Assembly (NCBI RefSeq): GCF_003990445.1
Contig: NZ_REEZ01000004.1
Location: 1 to 64,000 of the forward strand
Direction of reading: 5' to 3'
Origin: Pararhodobacter zhoushanensis
GTDB lineage: Bacteria > Pseudomonadota > Alphaproteobacteria > Rhodobacterales > Rhodobacteraceae
DNA: 64,000 nucleotides
Below are positions 26,948-37,710 of the stretch, one piece after another. The translations under genes were made by a program, and so were the position numbers. The notes below the pieces were generated by a model. It made no database searches. It was not told where the DNA came from and was given only the letters and a program-made list of their open reading frames with translations. Position 1 is the first letter of the stretch. Each line of letters starts with the position of its first letter.

Positions 26948-27571
26948 ATGTCCAGACCCACGAAACAGTCCCCCGAACGCGGTCAGGCCCGTCAGCGCCT
27001 GCTGGAAGCGGCGCGGGATGTGATCCGGGCAAAGGGATTCGCCGCCACCAGCGTCGATGACCTTTGCACCAGCGCCGGGGTGACCAAGGGGGCGTTCTTT
27101 CACCATTTCGCGTCGAAAGAGGCCTTGGGCATCGCCGCCGCCGACTTCTGGGCGCACAGCACCGGCGCGTTCTTCGCCGCCGCGCCCTATCACACCCCGG
27201 CTGATCCGCTGGACCGGGTGCGCGCCTATCTGGACTTTCGCCGCGCGCTGATCGCGGGCGAGACATGGGAATACACCTGCCTCGTCGGCACCATGGCCGA
27301 AGAGACCCACAGCACCCATCCCGCCATCGCCGAGGCCTGCGGCGCGGCGATCTTTGCCCACGCCGCGACGCTTGAGGCCGATATCGCCGCCGCGATGGCC
27401 GCGCGCGGCCTTACCGCACCCGATGCCGCCAGTCTGGCCCGCCACACCCAGGCCGTGCTTCAGGGCGCTTTCGTGCTGGCCAAGGCTGGCGGCGGGCCCG
27501 AGGCCGCGCGTGAGGGAATCGACCATCTGCGACGCTATCTTGACCTGTTGTTCGCACCGGAGGACGCATGA
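26948..27571 (+). CDS. TetR/AcrR family transcriptional regulator
   Basis: The protein has 207 residues. The N-terminal helix-turn-helix is at about residues 13-58, with RQRLLEAARDVIRAKGFAATSVDDLCTSAGVTKGAFFHHF. The C-terminal ligand-binding domain is the TetR_C type with AVLQGAFVLAKAGGG. It overlaps the DUF6151 gene by four bases, so it probably controls that small operon, and ligands may be small electrophiles or lipids. The true operator was not identified. Confidence 0.9.
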   Translation: MSRPTKQSPERGQARQRLLEAARDVIRAKGFAATSVDDLCTSAGVTKGAFFHHFASKEALGIAAADFWAHSTGAFFAAAPYHTPADPLDRVRAYLDFRRALIAGETWEYTCLVGTMAEETHSTHPAIAEACGAAIFAHAATLEADIAAAMAARGLTAPDAASLARHTQAVLQGAFVLAKAGGGPEAAREGIDHLRRYLDLLFAPEDA

Positions 27572-28092
27572 CCGAGCTGACCTGTCGCTGCGGCAAGACC
27601 GCGTTGGCGCTGAGTGGCACACCCATTCTGACCGCCACCTGCCATTGCACCTCGTGCCGGCAGGCCGCCGCCGAGCTGGCCGCCCTGCCCGGTGCCAGCC
27701 CGGTGACCGATGCCAACGGCGGCACACCCTTCGTCTTGTGGCGCAAGGACCGCGCGCAGGTCGTGCGCGGCGGCGAGACGCTGCGTGGGCATCTGTTGCG
27801 CGAAGGCGGCTCGCGGCGGGTGGTCGCCACCTGCTGCAACGCGCCGATGTATCTGGAATTCAAAGGCGGGCACTGGCGCTCGCTCTATGCGGCGCGGTTC
27901 GACGCGCCGCCGCCGGTCGAGATGCGCACCATGCTGATGGACGCCCCGCCCGGCAGCGTCCCCGACGACGGCATCCCCGGTGCCAAACGCCAGTCAGCGC
28001 GCTTCATGCTGCGGTTGCTGGGGGCATGGGCTGCCACCGGCTTTCGCTTTTTCCGCATGGACCCGATGCCACCTTTGGAGAGCACGTCATGA
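27568..28092 (+). CDS. DUF6151 / GFA-like zinc-binding protein
   Basis: The protein has 174 residues. A zinc-binding pattern CRCGKTAL ... CHCTSCRQ at residues 6-31 resembles glutathione-dependent formaldehyde-activating (GFA) enzymes, and a further CCNAPMYLEF near residue 92 completes the site. The full sequence matches the related DUF6151 group. The C-terminal 60 residues are more divergent. The gene is coupled to the TetR gene and to the next ORF by ATGA overlaps. Role unknown; carbon-sulfur lyase chemistry is only a possibility from fold. Confidence 0.75.
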   Translation: MTELTCRCGKTALALSGTPILTATCHCTSCRQAAAELAALPGASPVTDANGGTPFVLWRKDRAQVVRGGETLRGHLLREGGSRRVVATCCNAPMYLEFKGGHWRSLYAARFDAPPPVEMRTMLMDAPPGSVPDDGIPGAKRQSARFMLRLLGAWAATGFRFFRMDPMPPLESTS

Positions 28093-28379
28093 GCGAAACG
28101 ATCGAGATTGAGAACGTCACCCAGCCCGGCAAGCTCTACCGTGTCAACCGCGCGAAATATGACGCTGCGCGCGCCGCCTTGCTGGCCGTCCTGCCCGCCG
28201 AGGCCCCCGGCCTGACGGCGCGCGACGCGCAGGCCGCAATGAAAGCGCATCTGCCCGAGGATCTGTTTCCCGGCGGCGAGAAGGTCGGCTGGTGGATGAA
28301 GGCCGCGCAGCTGGATCTGGAAGCCAAACGCATCATCGCCCGCAGCACCGGCTCGCCGCTGCGCTTTCACCGCCTCTGA
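28089..28379 (+). CDS. small conserved hypothetical protein (DUF6958-like)
   Basis: The protein has 96 residues, starting at ATG 28089 in a four-base overlap with the DUF6151 gene. It begins IEIENVTQPGKLYRVNRAKYDAARAALLAVLP and contains a GGEKVGWWMKAAQLDLEAKRII segment, matching small winged-helix-like proteins in the DUF6958 group as far as I recall. No membrane segment or signal is present. Function unknown. Confidence 0.7.
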   Translation: MSETIEIENVTQPGKLYRVNRAKYDAARAALLAVLPAEAPGLTARDAQAAMKAHLPEDLFPGGEKVGWWMKAAQLDLEAKRIIARSTGSPLRFHRL

Positions 28380-28395
28380 CCAAGGGATCCTGCCC

Positions 28396-28767
28396 ATGCT
28401 CCGCCTTGCCCTTCTGTTGACCCTCGCCGCCGCCCCCGCTGCCGCCCAAAGCTTTACTCAAAGCCACACGGGCACATGGATCGGTGAAGGCACACAAACC
28501 GACGGCCAACGCTGGCAGATGCTGCTGATCCTGCGGGCTGACGGCGCGATCGTGGATTACCCGGACTTCCCGTGCTCGGCCTTCTGGCGCTTCGATGCGA
28601 TCACCGAAACGACCGCCACGGGATCCGAGCATCTGGTTGCCGGGTTCGAGGACTGCACCAACGATCTGAGCCTGTCGCTGCGCGACGATGGCAAAGGCGC
28701 TTTGCTGGTGACGTGGAGCGAAACCGGCGTCACCCCCGACGCCACGGCGACGCTTTCCCGGCAATAG
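28396..28767 (+). CDS. secreted hypothetical protein
   Basis: The protein has 123 residues with a clear signal peptide (MLRLALLLTLAAAPAAAQS), cleaved near residue 18. The mature part is a small beta-rich domain with TWIGEG and two Cys (FPCSAF and EDCTND) that may form a disulfide in the periplasm. The family is unknown. It is the last gene of the TetR operon, 16 bases after the DUF6958-like gene, and ends 99 bases before gyrB. Confidence 0.75.
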   Translation: MLRLALLLTLAAAPAAAQSFTQSHTGTWIGEGTQTDGQRWQMLLILRADGAIVDYPDFPCSAFWRFDAITETTATGSEHLVAGFEDCTNDLSLSLRDDGKGALLVTWSETGVTPDATATLSRQ

Positions 28768-28806
28768 TCGCCAACCCGCCCGCGGCACCCCAAATCTTGT
28801 GTCTGA

Positions 28807-31305
<2,499 letters not shown>

Positions 31306-31320
31306 TCAAGCGCCGCGCGG

Positions 31321-31575
31321 TTAGCGCGCGGCGACGTCGTTCAGGATATCGCGACTGGCGCAAAACGCTGGCATTTGTCCGCAGACCTGACCGCGCGCGC
31401 TGTATTGCCAGCGCGCGCATTTCTTTGTGTGCCAGCAGCGCGCGCAATTCAGCAGCATTTCCGACAGGTCAGCGGGCGTCATCACCTCACCCGCAATCAC
31501 CCGCGCCAGATCCACGCCCAGCTTGGGCGCGACATTCCAGATCTGGGCATTGTTAGACGGTGAGTGAATCGTCAC
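31321..31575 (-). CDS. DUF6455 domain protein
   Basis: The protein has 84 residues. It carries a Cys-rich core with LLNCARCWHTKKCARW and CGQMPAFCASRDIL, the pattern of DUF6455, a small domain common in the Rhodobacterales. The Cys arrangement could bind a metal or a cluster, or form disulfides, but this has not been shown. It is convergent with gyrB, 16 bases from its stop. Confidence 0.75.
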   Translation of the reverse strand: MTIHSPSNNAQIWNVAPKLGVDLARVIAGEVMTPADLSEMLLNCARCWHTKKCARWQYSARGQVCGQMPAFCASRDILNDVAAR

Positions 31576-31730
31576 GGCGCGACCCTTGCTGACGGCGGCA
31601 CCAGGACCGCCTTTCAGGGCAGTTTACAAAATCATGCCGCCCCAAGGGTTAATTTCTAAACGCCATCACGGTTTTGATTCCAGCTTTTTTCCTCAAATTG
31701 TGGCGATTTTTGCACCGCGACCCCGGCAAA

Positions 31731-31761
31731 ACGCAAAACTCCGCGCCCTGAGCGGGCGCGG
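31731..31761 (-). terminator. intrinsic terminator of the glutathionyl-hydroquinone reductase gene
   Basis: On the minus strand CCGCGCCC (31761-31754) pairs with GGGCGCGG (31748-31741) around GCTCA and is followed by AGTTTTGCGTTTT. It lies 27 bases after the stop codon at 31788. The AT-rich remainder of the gap to 31575 should hold the DUF6455 promoter. Confidence 0.75.
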
Positions 31762-31787
31762 GATTTACCTATCGGCTGGCGCCACGG

Positions 31788-32783
31788 TCAGCGCGCCGAG
31801 GCCAGCACATCACCACGCCCATGCGGCGCGTCGAAGTCCAGAACCGGGCCGATGGGCACAATCCGGTGCGGATTAACCGTGTCGTGGCTATAGTAATAGT
31901 GCCGCGTGATGTGATCCAGCCGCACCGTCTGGGCCACGCCCGGCACCTGATACAGCGCGCGGGTATAGTCCCACAGGTTCGGATAATCGACGATCCGACG
32001 CCGGTTGCACTTGAAGTGGCCGTGGTACACCGCATCGAAGCGCACCAGCGTGGTGAACAGCCGCCAGTCGGCCTCGGTCACCCGGTCGCCCATCAAGAAC
32101 CGGCGGTCACTCAACCGCTCTTCCAGCCAGTCGAGTGTATCAAACAGCGGCCCGACGGCCTCGTCATAGGCCTTTTGCGTGGTGGCAAAACCCGCTTTGT
32201 AGACCCCGTTGTTAAACGTATCGTAAATCCGCGCATTCACTGGCTCGATGGCCTCGTGCAGATCGGCAGGCCAGAAATCCAGCGTGTTGCCGGTAATCCC
32301 GTCAAACGCCGAATTAAACATGCGGATGATCTCGGAACTTTCGTTCGAGACGATGGTCTTGCGCTCTTTGTCCCACAAAACCGGCACCGTCACGCGCCCG
32401 GTCATCAGCGGATCGGCGCGGGTATAGACCTGGTGCATATAGTCGGCGTCGGCCAGCGTATCGCCCGTGGCGCCGTCAAAATCCGTGCGGAATTCCCAGC
32501 CGTTTTCCAGCATGTCCGGATGCACCACAGACAGGCCGATATGATCCTCTAACCCCTTGAGGCTGCGGAAAATAAGCACGCGGTGCGCCCAAGGGCAGGC
32601 ATAGGAAACATAAAGGTGATAGCGCCCGCTTTCGGCCTTGAAGCCACCCTCGCCCGAGGGACCAGCGCTGCCATCTGCCGTCACCCAGTTGCGCCAGCTT
32701 GCGGCATTGCGCTTGAACGCCCCGCCGGTGCTTTTGGTGTCGTACCAGCCGGTGTCCCAGCGACCTTCGATCAGTTGTCCCAT
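31788..32783 (-). CDS. glutathione S-transferase family, glutathionyl-hydroquinone reductase-like
   Basis: The protein has 331 residues, the length of the YqjG/ECM4 (Xi) class. These enzymes reduce glutathionyl-hydroquinones using a catalytic Cys. The active-site motif is YACPWAHR, near residue 63, and the thioredoxin-like domain precedes an all-helical C-terminal domain with the family tail HYYYSHDTVNPHRIVPIGP. The start is preceded by AAAGGAGATGACAC. It is divergent from the small ORF at 32962. Confidence 0.93.
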   Translation of the reverse strand: MGQLIEGRWDTGWYDTKSTGGAFKRNAASWRNWVTADGSAGPSGEGGFKAESGRYHLYVSYACPWAHRVLIFRSLKGLEDHIGLSVVHPDMLENGWEFRTDFDGATGDTLADADYMHQVYTRADPLMTGRVTVPVLWDKERKTIVSNESSEIIRMFNSAFDGITGNTLDFWPADLHEAIEPVNARIYDTFNNGVYKAGFATTQKAYDEAVGPLFDTLDWLEERLSDRRFLMGDRVTEADWRLFTTLVRFDAVYHGHFKCNRRRIVDYPNLWDYTRALYQVPGVAQTVRLDHITRHYYYSHDTVNPHRIVPIGPVLDFDAPHGRGDVLASAR

Positions 32784-32961
32784 GTGTCATCTCCTTTGCT
32801 CAAAGGGTGGCTGTTCTGGGCGTCAGGTCAACCCAGACCGCCGCGCAGGGTCTGTGCAGGGGCAAACAGCGGCAAATATTCTTTGGGATATACGATTGGG
32901 TTACTTGTTTTTGCCATGATGGACGACGACGATACCGCTGTGGGAATCGGGAGGTGCGCCC

Positions 32962-33315
32962 ATGTTTGCTTTTCTGCCAGAAGACATCCAGCGCGGGCTG
33001 GATGCAGCGACCAAAAGAGCCCAGCGCAAAAGCGCGCGGTTGAGCGTACATGTCGGTGACGTGGCCTATCCGATCCTGCGGCTGTCAGCGACCGGGTTTG
33101 CCGTCGATGCCACCCGCATTCCGCCGCTGCGGGGCTTTGTCGATGTGTTCGACGGCCCGCGCCATATCAGCCGGGCCCTGATCATCGCCGCGTCTGAGGA
33201 TGGCGGCGAGATGACCTATGAATTCAAAAGCGAAACGCTGATCGGCCAGCCGCCGATCCGCGACTATGTCGATGACCGGCCAACCAACGCGGGCTATCTG
33301 CCCAGTCCCGTTTGA
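32962..33315 (+). CDS. conserved hypothetical protein
   Basis: The protein has 117 residues. The ATG at 32962 has GGGAGGTGCGCC upstream, a strong ribosome binding site. It has no signal or membrane segment; a helical N-terminus is followed by beta-rich segments (RLSVHVGDVAYPILRLSATGFAV, HISRALIIAASE). The arrangement is loosely reminiscent of PilZ-like small barrels but lacks a clear RxxxR motif. Function unknown; probably confined to related genera. Confidence 0.7.
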   Translation: MFAFLPEDIQRGLDAATKRAQRKSARLSVHVGDVAYPILRLSATGFAVDATRIPPLRGFVDVFDGPRHISRALIIAASEDGGEMTYEFKSETLIGQPPIRDYVDDRPTNAGYLPSPV

Positions 33316-33323
33316 GCGTGGAA

Positions 33324-33347
33324 AAAGGGGGCCAGCTGGCCCCCTTT
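33324..33347. terminator. bidirectional terminator between the 117-residue ORF and the PatB-like gene
   Basis: A perfect 24-bp palindrome (half-site AAAGGGGGCCAG, 33324-33335) is flanked by A-rich and T-rich sequence. It lies between the convergent stops at 33315 and 33349, and can end transcription in both directions. Confidence 0.8.
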
Positions 33348-33348
33348 G

Positions 33349-34521
33349 TCATTGCAGATCGCCAAAGGCCGACTTGAGCCGCGCCACCGCCTCGACCACC
33401 CGCGCCTTGGGCGTGGCGATGTTGAAGCGCATGTATTTCTCACCGCCGGTGCCGAAGGTCTCGCCATAGTTCACCGCGATCTTCGCGTCTTTCTCGATCC
33501 GGCGGACGATCTCTTCACCCTCCATCCCGGTGCCTGAGAAATCGACCCAGGCCAGATAGGTCGCCTCAAGCGGCATCGACACCAGACCCGGAATTTCAGC
33601 GATGCCCGCATCGAAAATCTTCTGATTCTCGGCCAGATATGCCATCAACGCATCGACCCAGGCCGCGCCCTCGGGCGAATAGGCGGCGGTTTCCATCGTC
33701 AGGCCGAACGAGCTGGGCGAGATCCCCAGACCCATCATCGTCGCACCGAACGCCTCGCGCAGCGCCTCATCGGGGATGATCACGTTGCCGTTGTGCGCCC
33801 CGGCGATGTTGAAGGTCTTGGTCGGCGCGGTCAGCATCACCAGCCGGTCCAGCATATCGGGCAGCGCGGTGATCGCTGGCATGTGCTTCTGGCCCGGGAA
33901 GATCAGGTCGCAGTGGATCTCGTCGGACACCAGAATCAGGTCGTGCTCTTTGCAGAACGCGCCCAGCGCTTTCAGCTCACCCTCGGTCCAGCAGCGACCA
34001 CCGGGGTTGTGCGGCGACGAGATGACAACGATCTTTTCGTTGCCGGTCAGACGCTTGGCGGCATCCTCAAGATCCATCTCATAAAGACCGTCCTTCAGCA
34101 CCAGCGGGCATTCGGTGACGGTGCGCCCCGCGGCTTTGGTGATCTTGGCAAACACATGGTAGACCGGCGTGAACAGCACCACACCGTCGCCCGGCTTGCT
34201 CCAGGTGTGAATGCACAGGGCGGTGCCGTTCACCAGACCATGCGTGGTGAAGATCCATGAGGGATCGACGTTCCAGCCGTGGCGCGTGCTCATCCACCAG
34301 TCGATCGACACCTTATAGGCCGCATCATCGCCGAAATAGCCAAACACCCCGTGCTCGACCATCGCCGTCAGCGCGGCGGGCACGCAGGCGGGCGGGCGGA
34401 AGTCCATGTCGGCGACCCACATGGCAATGCCATCGTCGGGCGAAACGCCGAAAAGCTCTTCCATCATGTCCCACTTGGCCGAATGGGTGCCGCGCCGGTC
34501 GATGATTTCGTCGAAATTCAT
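33349..34521 (-). CDS. PLP-dependent MalY/PatB family aminotransferase (cystathionine beta-lyase-like)
   Basis: The protein has 390 residues, full length for the MalY/PatB group. It most likely cleaves C-S bonds of cystathionine or related sulfur amino acids to give homocysteine, pyruvate and ammonia. The PLP lysine is in TAPTKTFNIAGAHNG (Lys near residue 230), with the cofactor-binding SSPHNPGGR and SDEIHCDL upstream. The ATG at 34521 has AAGGAGATTGGC upstream. It diverges from the first deformylase gene. Exact substrate cannot be read off. Confidence 0.9.
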   Translation of the reverse strand: MNFDEIIDRRGTHSAKWDMMEELFGVSPDDGIAMWVADMDFRPPACVPAALTAMVEHGVFGYFGDDAAYKVSIDWWMSTRHGWNVDPSWIFTTHGLVNGTALCIHTWSKPGDGVVLFTPVYHVFAKITKAAGRTVTECPLVLKDGLYEMDLEDAAKRLTGNEKIVVISSPHNPGGRCWTEGELKALGAFCKEHDLILVSDEIHCDLIFPGQKHMPAITALPDMLDRLVMLTAPTKTFNIAGAHNGNVIIPDEALREAFGATMMGLGISPSSFGLTMETAAYSPEGAAWVDALMAYLAENQKIFDAGIAEIPGLVSMPLEATYLAWVDFSGTGMEGEEIVRRIEKDAKIAVNYGETFGTGGEKYMRFNIATPKARVVEAVARLKSAFGDLQ

Positions 34522-34661
34522 GCCAATCTCCTTATCATGTGAAGCAGAATGCCGCCTCGCGCGGCGCGCGCAACCCCCAAATGCGTGTGCCCTGAAAACT
34601 CAGGCGCGACAGCGTGCGCCCACCGTTGATAAGCGCGCGCGCTTGGCCTAGATCAGGGCGC

Positions 34662-35183
34662 ATGAGCCTGCGTTCCATCCTGATCCATCCCGATCCCCGC
34701 CTGAAAAAGGTCTGTGCCCCCGTCGAGACGGTATCGTCCGAGCTTGGCGCACTGGCCGAGGACATGCTTGAAACCATGTATGAGGCCCCCGGCATCGGGC
34801 TGGCCGCGCCGCAGATCGGCATCATGCAGCGGCTTTTCGTGATGGATTGCGTCAAGGAGCAGGACACGGTCCAACGCCCGATGGTGCTGATCAATCCCGA
34901 GATCACCTGGACCTCGGAAGAGACCAGTTCGTACGAGGAAGGCTGCCTGTCGATCCCCGAGCAATACGGCGAGGTCACGCGCCCGTCGACGGTGCGGATG
35001 CGCTGGCTGGGGCTGGATGGCAAGACGCATGAGGAAGAGTTCAGCGAGCTGTGGGCGACCTGCGCGCAGCACGAGTTCGACCACCTCAACGGCAAGCTGT
35101 TCATCGACTATCTGGGGCCGATCAAGCGCCAGATGATCACCCGCCGGATGGAAAAGCTGAAACGCGAGCGGGCGCGCGGCTGA
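34662..35183 (+). CDS. def: peptide deformylase, canonical copy
   Basis: The protein has 173 residues. It removes the formyl group from nascent N-termini. All three motifs are intact: GIGLAAPQIG (residues about 45-54), EEGCLSIPE (about 89-97) and HEFDH (about 132-136), which together provide Gln, metal-binding Cys and two His and catalytic Glu. The ATG is preceded by GATCAGGGCGC. It is the only one of the three def-like genes here with complete catalytic residues. The monooxygenase gene begins directly after its stop codon. Confidence 0.97.
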   Translation: MSLRSILIHPDPRLKKVCAPVETVSSELGALAEDMLETMYEAPGIGLAAPQIGIMQRLFVMDCVKEQDTVQRPMVLINPEITWTSEETSSYEEGCLSIPEQYGEVTRPSTVRMRWLGLDGKTHEEEFSELWATCAQHEFDHLNGKLFIDYLGPIKRQMITRRMEKLKRERARG

Positions 35184-36440
35184 GTGGCGCAGGGCCTGCA
35201 CATTGGCATTGCCGGTGCGGGCGTTGGCGGCTTGGCGGCGGGCATTGCGCTGCATCTGGCTGGCCACCGGGTTGAGATCTTCGATCAGTTCGACGCGCCG
35301 CGCCCGGTAGGCTCGGGACTGGTGGTGCAGCCGGTGGGGCAGCGGGTGCTCGACTGGCTGGGCTGTGGCGCAGCCGCGCGCGCGCTCGGCGCACCGATCC
35401 GCATGTTGCACGGGGTTGAGGCGCGGACAGGGGCGGGAACGCTGGCCGTGCGCTATGACGCGGCGGGTGTTGGGCTGCACGGGCTGGGCATGCACCGCGC
35501 CGGGTTGTTCGAGGCGCTGCACGGGAGGTTGGTGTCGCTGGGCGCGCGCGTCGTGCCCTCCTCTCAGGTCATGGCCAGCAGCGCCGACCGGCAGGGCCGC
35601 TGGCTACAGATGGCCGATGGCCGCCGCTTTGGTCCCTTCGATCTGGTCGTCGATGCGCTCGGCTCGCACTCCCCCCTCTCGCCGCTGGTCTCGCGCGTGC
35701 TGCCTTACGGCGCGCTCTGGACCACGCTGGAATGGCCCGTGACCGAACTGCCAGATGACCGCCTGACCCAGCGCTACGTCGCCGCGCATCGGATGGTCGG
35801 CGTCCTGCCCATCGGGCGGATGCCGGGAGAGAGCACCCAGCGCGCCGCGTTCTTCTGGTCGCTGCGCCATGACGCCTTTGCCGGTTGGCAGGCGCAGGGG
35901 CTAAACCCGTGGCAGGCTGAGATGCGCGACATCTGGCCCGCGCTCAGCCCCTTCATCGCCCAGATCACCGACCCCGCGCAGATGGTGCTGGCGCGCTATT
36001 CGCACGGCACCCTGCGCAGGCCCTATGCCGACCGCCTCGTCCATATCGGCGACAGCGCCCACCGCGCCAGCCCGCAGCTGGGACAGGGGGCGAATATGGC
36101 GCTGCTGGATGCGCTGGCGCTGGCTCGTGCGTTGGATGCTGCCGGGCCGCAGGACGCCCCCGCGCTTTATGCGCGGATGCGGCGCGGGCATCTGATGCTG
36201 TATCAGGCCTTCAGCCGCTTCCTGACCCCGCAATACCAGTCCGACAGCCGCGCGCTGGCGTGGTTCCGTGACCGCATCGTCGCGCCGATTGGCCGCGTCC
36301 CGCCGTTTGACCGGGCGATGGGGGCGATTGCCTCGGGCCTGTTCATCCCGCCGCTGGGCGGCGAGCCCTACGCCAACGGCCAGCCCGTCCCGCCAGGCTG
36401 GGCGATGGACGCGCCCCCTGCCCCGATGCTACAGCGCTGA
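35184..36440 (+). CDS. FAD-dependent monooxygenase
   Basis: The protein has 418 residues and starts at GTG 35184, immediately after the def stop. Rossmann motif GAGVGG lies near residues 11-16 and the second FAD motif is IGDSAHRASPQLGQGANMALLDA near residues 290-312. These place it in the p-hydroxybenzoate hydroxylase/UbiH-like group A monooxygenases. The substrate is unknown. It lies within the deformylase cluster with ends two bases from def2, so it may be cotranscribed. A biosynthetic role coupled to formylmethionine metabolism is only speculation. Confidence 0.88.
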   Translation: MAQGLHIGIAGAGVGGLAAGIALHLAGHRVEIFDQFDAPRPVGSGLVVQPVGQRVLDWLGCGAAARALGAPIRMLHGVEARTGAGTLAVRYDAAGVGLHGLGMHRAGLFEALHGRLVSLGARVVPSSQVMASSADRQGRWLQMADGRRFGPFDLVVDALGSHSPLSPLVSRVLPYGALWTTLEWPVTELPDDRLTQRYVAAHRMVGVLPIGRMPGESTQRAAFFWSLRHDAFAGWQAQGLNPWQAEMRDIWPALSPFIAQITDPAQMVLARYSHGTLRRPYADRLVHIGDSAHRASPQLGQGANMALLDALALARALDAAGPQDAPALYARMRRGHLMLYQAFSRFLTPQYQSDSRALAWFRDRIVAPIGRVPPFDRAMGAIASGLFIPPLGGEPYANGQPVPPGWAMDAPPAPMLQR

Positions 36441-36441
36441 C

Positions 36442-36957
36442 ATGCCCGTTTTGCCCATCGTCCAGTACCCCGACCCGATGCTGCGCCGCCCCTGCACCCC
36501 GGTGCAGGCAATCGACGCCATCACCCGCCAGCTGGCCGCCGATATGCTGGAAACCATGTACGCCGCCACCGGCCGCGGCCTTGCCGGGTCGCAGGTTGCG
36601 GTGCCCAAGCGGATTTTCGTGATGGATTGCACGTGGAAAGAGGGCACGCCCGCGCCCCGCGTCTTCCTGAACCCCGAAATCCTTGAAACCTCGGACTCGC
36701 TGGCCCTCAACACCGAAGGCTGCCTGTCGATCCCCGGCGTCCCTGCGCTGGTCGCGCGGCCCGACTGGGTGCTGATGCGCTGGCTGGATCTGGACGGGGT
36801 CGCGCAGACCGAGGTGCTCTCGGGCTTCGAGGCCGTCTGCGCCCAGCATGAACTCGACCACCTGAACGGGCGGCTCTGCATCGACCTGATGGACGAAACG
36901 GCGCGCGTTGCCGCCTCGCCCGCCCTGACCGCCCTCTCACACCCGGAAACCCCATGA
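36442..36957 (+). CDS. peptide deformylase-like protein, second paralogue
   Basis: The protein has 171 residues from ATG 36442. The metal site is complete: TEGCLSIPG supplies Cys and HELDH supplies the two His and the catalytic Glu. The first motif is altered to GRGLAGSQ, in place of the family GxGLAAPQ. The substrate-stabilising Gln is kept, so activity is likely though specificity may differ. The gene overlaps the third paralogue by four bases (ATGA). Confidence 0.9.
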   Translation: MPVLPIVQYPDPMLRRPCTPVQAIDAITRQLAADMLETMYAATGRGLAGSQVAVPKRIFVMDCTWKEGTPAPRVFLNPEILETSDSLALNTEGCLSIPGVPALVARPDWVLMRWLDLDGVAQTEVLSGFEAVCAQHELDHLNGRLCIDLMDETARVAASPALTALSHPETP

Positions 36958-37448
36958 TCCGCCGCTGCCTGCCCTGGCCCGACGCGCGCCTGCGCACCCC
37001 CGCCGCCCCTGTCGAGACCATCACTGATGAGATCCGCGCGATCTGGACCGACATGATCGACACGATGGAGGCGATGCCCGGCGTCGGCCTTGCCGCACCG
37101 CAGATCGGTGTGATGCTGCGGCTGGCGGTAGTCGATGCGTCGGAAGCGCGCGGTCAGGTGGTGCGCATGGCCAACCCCGAGGTGCTGCACGCCTCGGTTC
37201 AGCTGCGCCCGCATGACGAGGCCAGCCCCAACCTGCCCGGCGTCCACGCGCAGATCCAGCGGCCTCGCGCGGTGACCGTGCGGTTTCTCAACGAGCAGGG
37301 CGCGGTTGAGGAAAAGGATTTTGTCAGCCTCTGGGCGACCTCGGTCCAGCACCAGATCGACCATCTGAACGGCAAGATGTACTTCGACCACCTGAGCAAG
37401 GTGAAACGCGACATGCTGCTGCGCAAGGCGAAAAAGCTGGTGAACTAA
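36954..37448 (+). CDS. degenerate peptide deformylase homologue, probably inactive
   Basis: The protein has 164 residues and the overall deformylase fold: GVGLAAPQIG is intact. The second motif, normally EGCLS, reads EASPN, so the metal-binding Cys is replaced by Ser. The third motif, normally HExxH, reads HQIDH, so the catalytic Glu is replaced by Gln. Loss of both should abolish deformylation. It has no frameshift or internal stop, so it appears to be maintained, perhaps as a regulatory or scaffolding partner of the active copies. It overlaps def2 and ends convergently with the 79-residue membrane ORF. Confidence 0.88.
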   Translation: MIRRCLPWPDARLRTPAAPVETITDEIRAIWTDMIDTMEAMPGVGLAAPQIGVMLRLAVVDASEARGQVVRMANPEVLHASVQLRPHDEASPNLPGVHAQIQRPRAVTVRFLNEQGAVEEKDFVSLWATSVQHQIDHLNGKMYFDHLSKVKRDMLLRKAKKLVN

Positions 37449-37684
37449 CCCGCGTCGCGGCCAAACAGCCAGCCGATGAAGGCCAGTGCCAGCACGATGG
37501 ACAGCGGGTAGAGGACCATGAACTGCATGTCTTCCGATCCCAGCTCCCATGGGGCCTTGATCCGGCAGCGGCCGTTCAGGCTGCCAAAGGCGCAGGCGAG
37601 GCTGCTGACGTAGATATAGAAGACACAGCCTGCGATGGCCGCAAGGGCGGCGAGCCCGTAAAACACCCGTGATGCGATACGCAT
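37445..37684 (-). CDS. small membrane protein
   Basis: The protein has 79 residues with two hydrophobic segments, residues about 9-30 and 55-74, and a Cys-containing loop (SLACAFGSLNGRC) that would lie on one face of the membrane. No family is recognised. It overlaps the end of the third deformylase gene by four bases, tail to tail. Good ribosome binding site (GAGAGGGGTT) at the start. Confidence 0.6.
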   Translation of the reverse strand: MRIASRVFYGLAALAAIAGCVFYIYVSSLACAFGSLNGRCRIKAPWELGSEDMQFMVLYPLSIVLALAFIGWLFGRDAG

Positions 37685-37710
37685 AACCCCTCTCCCAGTG
37701 CTGATCCCGT

